64,000 nucleotides of DNA from Reticulitermes speratus (GCA_021186555.1 JAJKFL010000003.1:45481908-45545907), one strand, 5' to 3'; numbered from the stretch's first letter, positions 35,640 to 48,240 are shown. A program made the numbers and translations. Notes: generated by a model not told the origin, from the sequence alone.

Positions 35640-36544
35640 TGTCATGCTTATAAAATTGTTGCCGACATACAGCAGTAATCTAGGACATCCTCCTGGCTGA
35701 CTGTTGTGTGGCTGATTTTGGTTATTAATCACCATATTTACACTTTAATTGCATGTACAAGGAACTGCAACACAGTTTTCTGTATTTAATTGCATGGCAG
35801 TGTAAACAGCGATATATTAATGAATATTTGCACTGATTCCAAACTTCATACATCCTGCATAATTTCCTTTAAAAATGCCCACATGTTAGGTATCTTACAG
35901 AGGTTATATGTGGATAAATTTATATGCCTGTTAAAAGATGCTGACTTTTGATTGAACTAAGAAAAGAGTAAAATAAAGAAATACACTTGATCTGCCGTAC
36001 CTTTTCATATGGCGTCCAGTTCCTACCACTGTGCATGTCTTCCCTATGCCCTGCAACATATTCTCACAGAATGTCTAAAGAACAGCATGAACAAATATGT
36101 GCTGCTATTTAATATAGGGCTACTTAATCTTTACCTGGGTTACCTTATTATAATCATATTATGATATACAGAATGTCCATCGTATTGTGTCCTTGAGCAT
36201 GGCAGCTGTCACAGAATGTCCCAGCAGATGCAGGCTTTCTGCACAATAAAGGTACCATGCTCTGCTCAGGTACAAAAAGTGGTACAGTATGTTACAGACT
36301 GGACCACTCTTGTCATTCCGGGAAGCAACGCAAGCTGTAGAATTCTCTGCGAGGTTTGATCTGGCTAGAACATGGTTATTTTGTCCAATAATTTATTCAG
36401 CGCACCATCAGACAGGAGTTTGTAAAGTTAACCTGTACCTTATCCCTTAGATTTTCAGATTTTCTAATATTGCTGGTACTACAACTGTATAGGCGTCTTA
36501 ATTTCTTGGCATGCAGTATCAAATAATGTGTGATGAAACTGTTT
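35640..36544. other. Intergenic, nothing recognised
   Basis: 0.9 kb of AT-rich DNA with no assigned feature. Confidence 0.4.
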
Positions 36545-36715
36545 TCTTTCTCATTTAATATATGCACCTGTGTAGAGGGTGTGAAATGACAGGTGTTCAG
36601 AGGAAGGTGCCTCCATGTAGTGCTGAGGTTAAGCATGAGTGGAGCTACACCTCTGCTTCACCTATATGACTTCATGGCATGTGCAGAAACAACTTTACCT
36701 TTTACTTATCATGAC
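36545..36715 (+). mobile_element. SINE family 1, 3' fragment
   Basis: TAGTGCTGAGGTTAAGCATG, AGTGGAGCTACACCTCTGC, TTCATGGCATGTGCAGAAAC, AACTTTACCTTTTA matches the 3' half of SINE copies 2 and 3; the promoter-like head is absent. Confidence 0.5.
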
Positions 36716-36931
36716 TACAAGCATGAAAATCCCCAAGTACATTGTTGGGTAGAAGGAAATTTAAGTGTAAAAAGAATTAATTTAACTTATTGTTATTTGA
36801 AAGTGGTCTCATGTAATAGTGTGGCAGATCCAGAATATTATTCATATGGAGCTTAGAGTGTAGGATTATGGAACTGAACAGAGGATAAGGGTAACTGCCA
36901 TATGTTCATGCTACAGTGTATTTAAAGTTTG

Positions 36932-36986
36932 AATGGTGCTCCTTATGATGATGGTGTTGAATGGTGCTCCTTATGATGATGGTGCT
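36932..36986. repeat. Two tandem copies of a 28-bp unit
   Basis: GAATGGTGCTCCTTATGATG and the following ATGGTG occur twice in direct succession with almost no difference. Confidence 0.8.
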
Positions 36987-37179
36987 GTATATTCTCATTC
37001 CTGATAGACGGGTGAGGTCAGAAGTGCCAATAGCAGTGTGTGTATAGTCTGATAAATTACAATTTACCTTATGTGACAGGACCAGTACAAAGAACTTGAC
37101 ATTGTGTTACATTATATTACGTATTGTGACTGGCATAGATTGGCCAGACACCTTAATTCCTGTTTTCATCTTGTAATAG

Positions 37180-37400
37180 CTGTTAAAATAATCTAGAAAA
37201 ATTCCTTCCCACCCAGATCTCACCATAAGGTTTCATTTGTTTTTAATTCAACTAAGTACATCATTGTCTATTACTTGAACTTAAATTACTTTAGAAAACT
37301 TCCTTCCCATCCATGTCTCACCATAAGGTTTGTTTTTAATTCAACTATGTACATCACTGTTACTTGAACGTCAGTTACATTATGTAAATTCTAAGTGAAG
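37180..37400. repeat. Diverged tandem duplication of about 110 bp
   Basis: TCTAGAAAAATTCCTTCCCA through TTAATTCAACTAAGTACATC is followed about 110 nt later by TTAGAAAACTTCCTTCCCAT through TTAATTCAACTATGTACATC and TTACTTGAAC. Short indels separate the copies. No coding sense. Confidence 0.75.
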
Positions 37401-39196
37401 GAAGTGAGCTGCACTTGCTCAGTGGGTAGTGATCACTTTCTGCATAAGTGGCCTGTGTTCAAAGTCTGAAAATGTGGAACCTGAAGAAAATCAGGCTGCT
37501 GCATTGAGGGTTATTTTCAGGGTTCTTGATCTTGCCTCTTTTGATTCCACCTTTTGCTTCAACATGTTTTCAGGGGCAGGCAGAATGGCGTGTAAGGGGT
37601 ACAAATATGGTACAGTACAGTACAGTATAGTATAAGTAAAGGAAAAGAAGGTTTGTTGGAACATTCACCTTCATCTATAAGTGGTTGCTCTCTGGAGATG
37701 GGTGGAGTAACGTGTTATTTCGTGTGCTGTCATTTTTACTGTTGGTGGAATTTTGCACAATTATTAAACCCATATGATACATGCTTTTGTACAGATGTAG
37801 TCACATGTATAACGTGATTTATGTAGCATATTTAGTGTGGACGCTGCTCATCAACCAGTGATACTCGAACATTGTGAGGTTTTTTAACTGACAAATGGCT
37901 CTGACATGGGATATAATGCTTCTGTACATTTAGGTTCTAACAGCCGAAAGTTAAGTCTAATCCACTTCCAATCTGTAATCATAGCAGAACTTTTATTGAC
38001 CTTGCTGAACAGGGTCTCTGAACTAAGATAAACTAATCACAACGTTTGGATGTACAACAGAGTGGAAACAGGACTTGTACAATTAATGTACATCACATTT
38101 TTTATAATACTGGCAACAGATTTTTAATCGGTATTACACAAAAGTTCACTGTTGGCTACAGTGAACTTCCCTGTTGCTTTGTCTCTGGCTTATACAGCAT
38201 ACATAGTTTTCACAGTATATGTTTAAATGCACGTGTACACAACATAACCTCACGTGGGCAATTTTGTAGCAAAAATTCACGAGAATGCATTCTCAAACAT
38301 GACTCACAACGTGGGATAACGGATGTGTTCCATCAATCGCAAGTCTCCTGCTTGTGTGGATCATTATCACTTCTCGTCGAATTTTTGCTAGGAATTAATA
38401 GAGGCTTCAAGTAGAAAGTGCCTACATGCACTGTTACGACAACAGCCAACAATATCTTTCCAGCTCTTATTTTCGATGACCAAGTCGATGTCATTTTTGC
38501 GTGGCTTGATTACATCTATAGGCAACTGAATCACTTTTGCGCAACGTTACGGTTTCTAAAACAAACATGCGAGATACAAGCCGTCAGGAATCATCCACCC
38601 TGATGATCCGTGCCGATGATAGGCGCTGCTGGATCCTTTAAAACGTATTAATCTGTGCTGTAAAACGTCAGCACATACCAGACAGCACGGCCTCACAACT
38701 CAGAACATGCCACATGATCTTCTAGAGATATAATTAGGCATAATTCTAACAGAGGTCACTTGCGTACCGGAAATATATTTCCTTGAAGTCTGGGACCGAA
38801 AGATATTTACTTCCGGTTGGTTTGTGGGAGTGTACTCTATGTTGCCAAGTGCTGCGTACCGACATGTATGTTATTTAATATATACATATATATGTCTATT
38901 GTCATTTGACGAAACTCATTGAAATTGATAGAAGAATGCTATACGTGTTCTGTGACTTTATCTGAAGTATTTTTAACGTTAAGAAATAATTTATCTCACT
39001 ATTTCCTTGTACTGTTTCAATCAAACGTGGCAATAGTGAATGGCGAGTTATCTGTGTTCTGTAACGTTCGTTGTGTAGATGTCAAGACGAGGGAAAATAT
39101 TTTATAATTTTTATTGTCGTTAGTATGTATAAACGAACGTGATATTTGATATGCTCATATTATATGGTAGTGACATGCGCATGCACAGCAAGAATT
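37401..39196 (+). promoter_or_regulatory. Upstream region of Dok; CpG-richer from about 38220
   Basis: From about 38220 to 39190 CpG density rises (ACGTGGGATAACGG, CTTCTCGTCGAATTT, CAACGTTACGG, CGTACCGGAAATA), resembling the other promoter regions in the window. Open frames at 38046-38414 and 38418-38603 give no recognisable protein and I do not call them genes. A non-coding first exon of Dok could lie here; no splice pair was assigned. Confidence 0.4.
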
Positions 39197-42100
39197 ATGG
39201 AAACAGAGAAACCTGTCAAGGAAGGACATTTGTTGTTCCCACCTCATGGAGTTTTGGGACAGCTGAAGGTTAGTTTCATTTAAGAGGTAAAGGTGCCTTG
39301 TGATGAATTAAGTAATTAATTAATTAAGCAAACAAGCACCACACCGGGAATGCCGCACAGGTGAGTCGAGGTGTATCTCCAGTCTTGCTCACCCGCCGGC
39401 AATAGATAAGGTGAGTGGTTAGCTGCTGTCTCCAGCCGCTTGACCACCGAGGAAAAATTCCTCGATACCCGTTGGCCAGGAGGCTGGTTGTTCCAGAGAG
39501 CCAGTCTTGAGTCAGTGGCGAAAAGAAAAATTTTACTTGCTTTAATTTTCCACCTTCGCCCAGGGTTCCCAAACATGCGACCGCCAGTTCATTTTGTATG
39601 GCATGTTACATACACATTCCAAGTGCAGAATGGGGCTGGGTACTCTGTTGAGGAATATTTTGACATAAAATGTTTTTTGTCACTGTCCTGAAGGCTAAAA
39701 AAGGTTAGCTGTCCCTGGGTGGTAATGTACAACATGTCAGCAAAGAGAGATAACATGACAGTAAATGTTTAAATTCAGGAAGTATAATGTGTTTTGATTT
39801 TGTTATTAAAGGTATGCACAGTTCTTGATGGTGTGTTTAATTTTAATGGAAATACTTACTCTCTTTATTGCTTAAAATTATGTGTGGCCCACCTTAAATT
39901 TTAGAATTATCCATTTGGTCTGCATGCTGGTTGAATTTGAGACTAGGCTTATTCACTAGACTGGTTGTGCTTCCTGGATCAGTTATCTTTTCATAAAATT
40001 TTTTATTTCTGTTGTGTGGAGTACTGAAGTGTAAAGAGTCAGTGTGAAGTCTTCAGAATTTGTATGTACCAGTATATCATGTCGCCTTTGTGGTTGGAAT
40101 CTATAACACATTAAAACATTTTGACATTGGTTGTCAAGATATTGTTTAGGCTGACAGACTTGTTAAATAGTTTGATTGAATAGAATAGAAATGAGTAGAA
40201 TTTATCTGCATTCCATAGATCCTTTTATTGGGCTAAGTTAAAGGATGTCGAACATGTAATAATACAAGTTCAAAATTTGTTTCACCTATAAACTGATGTA
40301 ATTGCTTGACACAGTTGTACATATAAATATATAGTTTTATAGTCTGTTCACAGATGGTGTATAATATAACATAATACACTGATGGAAGTTATTTTATATG
40401 AACAGATCAGTATCTATTCTTAACATGCATTTAACTATGTAATTCTATAACACTATGCAAACACCATTAAGAATAGACATATAGTATTGTTTAAGTCAAC
40501 ATATGTGCTAGTCCAAGAAGTGTTTTGCATATGCCCTTATAAAGCTTAAAAAGTGTTTGTTTGGGGCAAATTCATCAACTGTGTAGAATGAGTGATATAA
40601 GAGATACTCTTTTAAATCATGATTAAACATTTTAATTCTACATGGAAGATTATTGAATGACTTGATATCCGTATGGTATACTCATTTTGGATATTTAGTG
40701 AGGTTATAATTTGGCTTCTGAAGGTTATGTTTACATCTTGTGTTTAAATTGTGTATATTTGAATTTCTTTTGAAATTTTACCAGTTTTCACAAGAAGTGG
40801 TAGTAACCAGAGTATAGTTTTGCTTGAAAGCTGAAGTAATTTCCTACAAGAGAGACTGTTTGTAACACCAGCCATTATACAAATAATTTCTTTGGTGTTA
40901 AATATTTTAGTACTATCTGTTGAATTTTGCTGGAAGATTGGCCCATGCAACATTATGGAGTATAAATAAGTAAAGTAAACTAATTTTAAAGTGTCTGTTT
41001 TTATGCATAGTGTGATTGTTCTCATGGTAAAGCATGCACTGCTTAACTGGGGATAATATATACAGTGTGTGTGTTTCTACCAGTTTAAGTTATTGTCAGT
41101 TTGTAGGCCAAGGAATTTATTTGTCTCCACTCTCTTGATTAATTTATTATCATAACCTATATTAAAACTAATACATGTTTTGTTCTCGGTAATAAATTTT
41201 GTGAAGTTTGTTGTGTTAAACTTTATTGTAAGGTTGCTGGATCTAAACCATTTGTTGTAGGTTAGCAGAGACATCATTCATACAGTTTTGAAAATGTGTT
41301 GTAATGACATTTGCATTACCAGCAAAGAGAATCAGTTTGGATTGAGGTTTATACTTGCAGGCAGATCATTGATATATATATGAGGAAAAGTAAGGGGAAC
41401 GTCAATGTACGATGCAGGAGTAGCTTGTGTCATAGAAAAAGGATGATGCCTTCACTGGTCTGTGAATTGATGTGCTGATTCTTTAAATTAAGTTGTTTGT
41501 TATACCAAGCCCTGTATCATTGATTTAAACATTACAGGTTTCCACATATCTTTGTGTTTGCTAATCACATATCATTTGTTGCCATGCTAGCTGGCTATGT
41601 AGTATGCTGTATATTTATACAATTTGTTTAGTTTCTTTGAACATCATATGCTCAGTCTTAGTGTGTTGATTTATTGTAACTTGAGTCTTTTATTAATTTT
41701 AGAAATCTTGGCACAAGAAATTCTGTCAGCTCTTCAGATCAAGCAAGAATGGCATTGAACGGTTGGAAGTGTTTGATAATGAAGAAGAGGTATCAAAGAA
41801 TACAACTGTTAGGATTATTACCTTGGAGAATTGCATCAAAATAATGCAGGATGCTCAGAAACATCAACCAAATGTGTTTGCTGTAAGTTTCTTACTGTTG
41901 TTTACTTTAGAGTACATCTGATCTTTCTTTTTTTAGAGGTCTAAGTTCAGTCTCACTCTCTGCATTCTATTGAGTAGGGTGTATTGGGTGTGAATTTTCA
42001 CAACTAGCTAGCTGCTCATGCATCAGTTAGAAAATCAGGGAATGATGAACACATAAAGGGAGTTACTACAATGCAGGTTGATGAAAGGTGTGTCATTGCT

Positions 42101-45100
42101 GAGGTCTGTAAGTTCATTAAGCAGTGACTAAAAATTTACTGGGAATGGTAATACGAGTAAGTGTTACAGGTTTTGGAATATGCAGAACTAAATATTTTAA
42201 ATGCTGGAAAGCAGTATTTTTTATTTCCCACATTATATTGACACAACCTTACTCTTGTGCTGCGTGGGAACTGCTGGTGCTGACTGTTCATTGAACGTAC
42301 TATGAAAGTAACCTTGAAAATCTATAAGATGTCCCACTATTAAATGTATTCTGCATTTCTTCTGCTCCAACCCCCCCCCCCCCCCCCCCAACACACACAC
42401 ACACACACACACGCTCGTGCGTGCGATCTCTGCAGCACAATTTCTTCCAATCAAAAGTCATATCTTTAGATACTTATTATGATCAGACTTAGACAAAGGA
42501 GGCCCTACCATTTTGATATACAATGAATCTGATGGGTGATCAGTTTGAAGTGAAGGCGCGTTCACACAGTATGCATGAATTCATTTCGCTGAAGCTATAG
42601 ACACAGTAGTCAGAGTCACATTACAGAAAATCTTGCTACACATTAGCATAATTTAGAGAAATTTAATCTATTATCTCTAAACCTTTGCATGAAGCTGGTG
42701 AATGTTCTTGCTTAAACAGTGTTGATGTTATTGTACTGTATAAACATATTGACAATAACTGATGATCATAAATTTTGCTAAGTATGAGTATTTTTACCAA
42801 AAGAAAATGGTTGAAGTACATCTGGAGGTTAGAATGTTATTACAGGGAAGGTACAAATGAGTTGTCCCTGTGCATGCCATAATGGCGTATGGGGCTGTGG
42901 GTTTCTCTGCTTATTCTTAACTGCTGTACTAGATGAAGGTGAGTTGTTAGCGTCATGCTGTAGCCACTTTACCCCCAGGGAAAGAGCCCCATGTACCCAC
43001 CTAGTGAGAAGCGTGGTGATCCCCATAGCCATTCTGAACACTTCAGCGAGGAGAAAAATCTGTTGCCTCTGCTGGGAATCAAACCATGATTCCTCATAGT
43101 CTAGTCACTCTATGATGTACGCTATCCTTGCTCTGAAGTACAGACAAGAGCTAATACGTTTTGCTCCGCGTCTATAAATAATTGAACAAATATTTATTGC
43201 ATGACAGATTGTCACGAAGAATGCTATCCATTACTTTGCTTCTCTGTCGGAGAAGGAGATGTCAGATTGGATAGCAGCATTTCAGTCTGTTGTCTTCAAG
43301 GATGACTGTTCTAGACATACCATTGAAGAGGACAACGATCTATATTGTTCCTCTGGGGAAGGTGAGTATTTTGTTTTGGCCTCTGATATTTGCTAAATTC
43401 CTCCTCATTACAGATATGTATGCTGTTTTTTCCATGGACCAGACTTAAGCTCAGTCTTATTTCCTGTTTCTTATGAATGAATGTTTATGTTATATTCTGT
43501 ATGTGCAGCACTCTAGACTGCATGGGTGGTTTCATTCAAGGACTTTTCAAGTAAGTTTTTATTTTTGGTAGGCAGTACAAGTTTTGTAATTACTGTTCTG
43601 TTTTACTGCTTTGGTGTACAAATATTGACCCATTGACGCTGTTGTTCTGGATATATTTGATGGTTGAGGAAATCATTGAAACAAGCATATCCTTTCATCT
43701 TTGATTAGTGAATTGGTAACAATGTATGGCTTTCGAGTATAGTAGAATTTCTTTAATCTGGAAACTGATACTCTGGAAATTCTGATACTTTGGCAGTTGA
43801 GGAAGATATTTAGTTCAAAGGCTGGAAGTTTCAGCATCAGTAACTTCCAGTACATGTAGTGATTTCATGATTTTGTCTTGTGTTGTCTGGACTATACTGA
43901 GCCCAAAGAGCTATTGTAATGGCTTCCAAAGATCCCCAGATGAGTAAACATGGTGCTGCTAGCAAGAGAAGCACATAACATTGATGATTCTTCAGAAACT
44001 TGAAATAATTATGAGGCTTGAAATTTGCCTCCTCTGAAAAGGCAGGTGAGGGAGATATCCAAATGGTAATACTCCTCTGATTAGTTGTGCAGCCCAAATA
44101 TACGAGCAGCAAAAAAAAAAATTACCTGTAAGGTCTTAGGTCAGTATAGGTACTGTTTCATAATCCGGCACGTGTGGTTCTGTGCGTGCCAGATTAAACG
44201 ATTTCTATTGTAGTATAAATTACACATTACCCAGAAAATGTGCTAACAGTGGAAGCTTTCTTTAAATACAATACTTCTGAGTCAGCAGTAATGCTTCCAA
44301 GTTGTATTTGGGCAATGCCTAGTTTAAATCTTGGCTGGGACACTGACTCTCTAGGCATATGCCAGACAAATTCTGTAAATTATGCCATGACCACTTTCAC
44401 ATCCTTTCCGTTTCATACATCACTATCATCCATTTGTTCAATGTGATGTACTATGATGGCATATGCCAGACAAATTCTGTAAATTATGCCATGACCACTT
44501 TCACATCCTTTCCGTTTCATACGTCAATATCATCCAATTGTTCAATATGATGTACTATGATGGCATATGCCAGACAAATTCTGTAAATTATGCCATGACC
44601 ACTTTCACATCCATTCTGTTTCATACGTCAATATCATCCAATTGTTCAATGTGATGTACTATGATGGCATATGCCAGACAAATTCTGTAAATTATGCCAT
44701 GACCACTTTCACATCCTTTCCGTTTCATACGTCAATATCATCCAATTGTTCAATGTGATGTACTAAGTTACTGATAGTATTCTTAAATAAACTACAAACA
44801 AAAATGAAAACCAACATAGAAGTTCTTCTGTGAGAAGGATCTTCTATTGTTGTCTGCAGTGAGTGAGTACATTCATTGCATATGGAATAGGTAGCGCTTG
44901 AATCACAAAATCAGAAAGACTTCAAATGCAAATTTTTGGATGGTAATTCATGAAGTTGGCCTAGAATATTTATTTTGTATTCTTGAAATGCAATCTAAAG
45001 TCAGTGAAGTACATTTTTTTTTATTAATGTGAATATGTAGATGTGTCAGATTTCATTTAACTATTGCTCTTCTTAAAGACATTTCGTGGTTCTGTTCAGT

Positions 45101-47406
45101 TGTGTTCTGTGATTTGCAGTACCTCACTGTTTCTGGTACACACACCAGAAGATTCAACTTGCTAAGCTAAATGTCTGCCATTGAGTTCTGTTATGTTGTC
45201 AGTAATGTAGGTAGTGGATTGGTTGAACTCATACACAAAGATTTGAAGTCATGTAGGCTAATAATTATTCCTGATAGCCCTTCTGAATAGACAGAACCAT
45301 TTAAGGGATATGTCATGAATGTTTCATGGAATTACATCTTTAAAGTAATAATGTTTCTGGATTGTAAAATTATCTTTTAGTATTGATTGTTTTACTTTAT
45401 GCCTCATCCCCCTACACATACGTACTTAAAGAGGTGCTTATGTTACTTTAATGTTGATGCACTAGGAGATTGCTGCTGTGAAGATTTATCACATTACATT
45501 AATGCTTCTGAAGGTTGATCAGAATATTAATGTTGTGTTGAATATTGTCTTTTTGATACAGTACTTCGGAAGTTGGTTATAAGCCTGTCCTACGTAGTAG
45601 CTTAATGGCTGGCATCCTTCCGTTACTTATTTTCTTTTGGGCCAGTATAGTGATATAATGGTTCTGTTGGTAATGCAAAGTACATCATTTTGGTTCAAAC
45701 CCCATATTAAGTTAATTGTATAACTGTCTTGATAATCAGTTACCTGAAGGCTACTAGATCCATTTCTCAAAATACTCTTCCTACTGAAGATATTCCGTTG
45801 GGCAAAGTCCAGTATAGATCTCTCTCAAGACTTCTTATTTCTTGATAGAGAACTTGTTGTGAGTATCCATAATTGTGAATTTCTGATAGTGGAAAATGTT
45901 TTTGGTATTTATTTGAAACCCACAACTTAATTTTTAATGGTGACTTCATTATAGCATAAGAGTGGATATTTGTACATAAAATATTTGGTTTACAATACCG
46001 TTTGATTTATTTTACAGTTCAAAATATGTTATTTAGGGGAGTGAGAATGCTGAAGTACGTACATACACAGTTTGCAGTTATGTATTATGTTTACTTTTTG
46101 GTTCTGAATTCATACATGTTCCTGATATCCACCAGGTGTTTTCACTGTGAACTTGGTGCCTTCAGAAGCATCTACACGTTGCAAGTTAGAACCCGGTCCC
46201 TATACTCTAGTGGTAGCTTCAGCAGCCATCCAACTTTGTGATGCTCAGGAGCACCGTCTCCTCTTCACCTGGCCCTATCGCTACATCCGACGATATGGGT
46301 ACCGGCAAGGCAAGTTCATTTTTGAAGCTGGTCGTAAGTGTGACACAGGCGAAGGGGTTTTCCATCTGGAGCACTCAAATCAGCAGGAGATATTTAGATG
46401 TCTATCTTCCAAGATGAAGAGCATGCGTAAGCTCTTAACTGGTGAAACTCCTTCTACACCAGTTATTGTATGTGGAGACAACCAATTTCAGGCTGCTCTC
46501 AGCATGGAGGCAAGATCTAGAAGTCCTCTGCCTCCTTCCCCAACCAGTGCCACACCGTTACTTGATATAGATTTCAGTGCCATGTCCCAGTCTTCCATTA
46601 AGCCATTAATTTCTCCAGTAACAGAAACCAAGTCGTTAATAATTAACAATTCTGTCCCATTAATAAAACCTAAACCTGGGCCTTCTAAGCCACCCCGAAA
46701 ACATATTCAGCCCATCAGTTTGTTGAAGAAGGGTGAAGAAACGGAAGATTTAGCATTGGATTTTGGTGGATTTGGAAGGTATAGGAAACTTAAGAACAGT
46801 GATACACCGCCTATGTTAGCAAGTCCTTCAGCAGCCATAACACCTGTTACTGATAATCCTAAATCTTCAGAATATGATAAAGTGGAGGTTCGTAAAGAAG
46901 CATGGCGTACCATGGGAGTAACTGACTTAGCACATACTGAACGTCAGTATGGTGGGAGTGATACTGAGGAGGAAGCTGATTATGAGAAGCGTCCAGCAGT
47001 ACCAGAACCTGAAAACAGTAATACTGTCAGGCCTCCCTGTTCAAAAATCTTGGTGACACAAATCTCAACCAAGTCAGAATCTATGGAGAATTATGACAAA
47101 CTGCAGCACTTTGGGTCATCATCTAAACTAAACAGCAACCCAGGGTACAGGCTTATTCCTCCAGCTGGTGCCCCACCCCCTGTTCCAGCTGTTCCAGCTG
47201 TTCCAGTTGACTTACATCCATCCTGGAATGAGTATGATGTCATAGATGAGAAGATGCAGGCGTGGCGAATGGCTGATGATTCACATCATGGTTATGGCAT
47301 GATACGCAAAAAATCAACTCCCAATGTTCAAAATGATCTCGGACCTATCCACAAAGTCTACAACGAACAAGAGTATGCTGTGGTCCAAAAGCCAAAAAGA
47401 GTCTAG
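39197..47406 (+). CDS. Dok: Dok-family docking protein (PH + IRS-type PTB adaptor)
   Basis: Adaptor that binds phosphotyrosine sites on activated receptors and recruits SH2 proteins at the plasma membrane. Four exons: 39197-39268, 41703-41882, 43208-43361, 46136-47406 (558 residues, TAG stop), all GT/AG and in phase. Residues 1-120 form the PH domain (HLLFPPHGVLGQLKKSWHKK, FCQLFRSSKNGIERLEVFD, and the final helix KEMSDWIAAFQSVV). Residues 136-236 are the IRS-type PTB domain (GVFTVNLVPSEAS, LLFTWPYRYIRRYGYRQG, KFIFEAGRKCDTGEGVF). The tail has Pro-rich stretches (PKPGPSKPPRK at 314-324; PPPVPAVPAVPV near 482) and Tyr motifs YDKV382, YDKL455, YDVI502 and YAVV549. The start follows CAAGAATT and gives a short pre-PH leader typical of Dok1/2. 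IRS and FRS2 are excluded by domain order and size. The family is secure; the exact paralogue is not. Confidence 0.93.
39305..39560 (-). repeat. Interspersed repeat of unknown class
   Basis: The block is GC-richer than its surroundings. Its minus strand is open in two frames, for example LLANGYRGIFPRWSSGWRQQ followed by THLIYCRR. I recall similar translated repeats from many insect genomes, so this is more likely repeat DNA than a gene. Class not determined. Confidence 0.4.
39561..39717. mobile_element. Possible hAT-like MITE
   Basis: Begins CAGGGTTCCCAAACATGCG and ends, reversed, CAGGGACAGCTAACCTTTT; both fit the loose hAT terminus CAGGG...C.AAC. The 8 bases outside each end (CCTTCGCC; GGTGGTAA) do not match, so the target duplication is missing. 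Confidence 0.3.
40200..41480 (-). pseudogene. Jockey-like LINE reverse transcriptase remnant
   Basis: The minus strand carries, in order, PHIYINDLPASINPQSKLI then LFAGNANVI near 41400-41300. This is the RT palm, with FADD changed to FAGN. It continues KWFRSSNLTIKFNTTNFTKF and NKFLGLQTDNNLNW (41277-41077), then LKLVYFTYLYSIMLHGPIF, and IICIMAGVTNSLSCRKL (41025-40744). This is the order of thumb and C-terminal motifs in jockey-type ORF2. Stops and frame changes occur between blocks. The 3' side ends near 40200 by an ATTCTATTC-type simple repeat. It lies antisense in Dok intron 1. Confidence 0.75.
42371..42412. repeat. Poly-C (19) and (AC)n microsatellite
   Basis: An uninterrupted run of 19 C at 42371-42389 is followed by an A-C dinucleotide tract. 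Confidence 0.9.
42840..43140 (-). mobile_element. tRNA-type SINE family 1, copy 6 (minus)
   Basis: On the minus strand: AGGATAGCGTACATC (A-box region), CATGGTTTGATTCCCAG (B box, near 43080), CTCTTTCCCTGGGGGTAAAG, TGGCTACAGC and the tail ACTCATTTGTACCTTCC. The layout is the same as at 12455 and 52305. Confidence 0.7.
43738..44213 (+). mobile_element. Pogo/Tigger-like deletion derivative, same family as 32268-32936
   Basis: The left AGTAGAATTTCTTTAATCTG and right reversed AATAGAAATCGTTTAATCTG are inverted repeats. The interior contains ATGGCTTCCAAAGATCCCC encoding MASKDPQMSKHGAASKRS then stops, parallel to the transposase start at 32429. The TTACCTGTARG, CTTARGTCARTATAGGTACT block before the right end is shared with the other copy (32835-32866 and 44123-44150). 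Confidence 0.7.
44354..44769. repeat. Minisatellite, four copies of a 104-bp unit
   Basis: Units begin GGCATATGCCAGACAAATTC at about 44354, 44458, 44562 and 44666. They differ by only a few substitutions (ATCACTATC/GTCAATATC, TTTCC/ATTCT). 104 is not a multiple of three, so the similar 63-residue frames in each unit are a by-product of repetition. High unit identity implies recent expansion. Confidence 0.95.
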
Positions 47407-48234
47407 TCCTGTCACCATTGTACTTTACATCTGTGATACAGTATTCTTATTTTTTTTTAAATATATGTTTTTATACTGACCAAAAGATTAATCTTCCAGA
47501 GGATTATTTGAGAGAAGTAGTGGAGAATTGTCATTCAGGTGGGATATTGTTGCAAATTACCTGGTTCCTGTTCCATTAGTAAGGAAGTGATGATTTTTGT
47601 GAATTTCAGTTTTCTGGATTGTAGGAGACCACTTCATATGTTCATGTTTGGTAGCTTTTGTTCTTGCCCTGCAATATGTAATATTATATTCTGCGTTTCC
47701 CTGTATATCTTTTTCTTGTTCAAGTATTCTCATTTGTCCTTTGTCAATCAAAGCTGTAAAGAACATTTATTTTCAGGTATAAGCTACAGTAAATCATAAT
47801 AGATGATGATGATGGTGATGATGAAATGCAATTTAATCTGAAAGAAAATTGTTTGCAGACTTTCACTCTGCACTCCAAGTGAAGCATACTTCTAAGTAAT
47901 GAGAACAGTTGACATTATAGCAGTAATTTCAACTTTTATTGATTCATCTTTTATACCAGAATGACAGTTCTTCCCTTAGTACATATTATGTTGTAATATT
48001 CCATTCATGGTTCATTAGGTGTCAATTATGTGGAAGTTGCAGCCCATGTTAGGTGCAAGACAATATTCTGAAATACAGAAGGGAAGTTTCATCAGTCATC
48101 CACTTTTGGGGTATATTTTAAACAGGATGCTTGTCATGTGTCACTCTTAACCTGGATGACCACTTTCCATTCAGGAATACATTTTTAATATTCTTTTGTA
48201 TGTTTATAAATAAGAATCTGTACACAGGTGAACA

Positions 48235-48240
48235 AATAAA
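48235..48240 (+). terminator. Poly(A) signal AATAAA of Dok
   Basis: AATAAA about 830 nt after the Dok stop (47404-47406), the first perfect hexamer I noticed downstream. It implies a 3' UTR of roughly 0.85 kb. A (GAT)n patch lies at 47801-47825 within it. Confidence 0.45.

Larger units (their letters stand above)
39269..41702 (+). other. Dok intron 1
   Basis: 2.4 kb containing an unclassified interspersed repeat (39305-39560), a possible hAT MITE (39561-39717) and a jockey-like LINE remnant on the minus strand (40200-41480). Confidence 0.65.
41883..43207 (+). other. Dok intron 2
   Basis: 1.3 kb with a 19-C run followed by (AC)n (42371-42412) and a minus-strand SINE copy (42840-43140) whose edge lies about 70 nt before the exon 3 acceptor. 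Confidence 0.65.
43362..46135 (+). other. Dok intron 3
   Basis: 2.8 kb with a pogo-like deletion derivative (43738-44213) and the 104-bp minisatellite (44354-44769). The rest (44770-46135) has no recognised feature. Confidence 0.65.

Noticed and set aside
38046..38603. Two adjacent open frames (123 and 62 codons) upstream of Dok as a gene
   Set aside because: No recognisable domain, no splice logic linking them, and they fall in the CpG-richer probable promoter region. They could be a 5' exon region but not a supported protein.
44240..44758. Four nearly identical 63-residue frames
   Set aside because: A by-product of the 104-bp minisatellite; the unit is not a multiple of three and the frames overlap.
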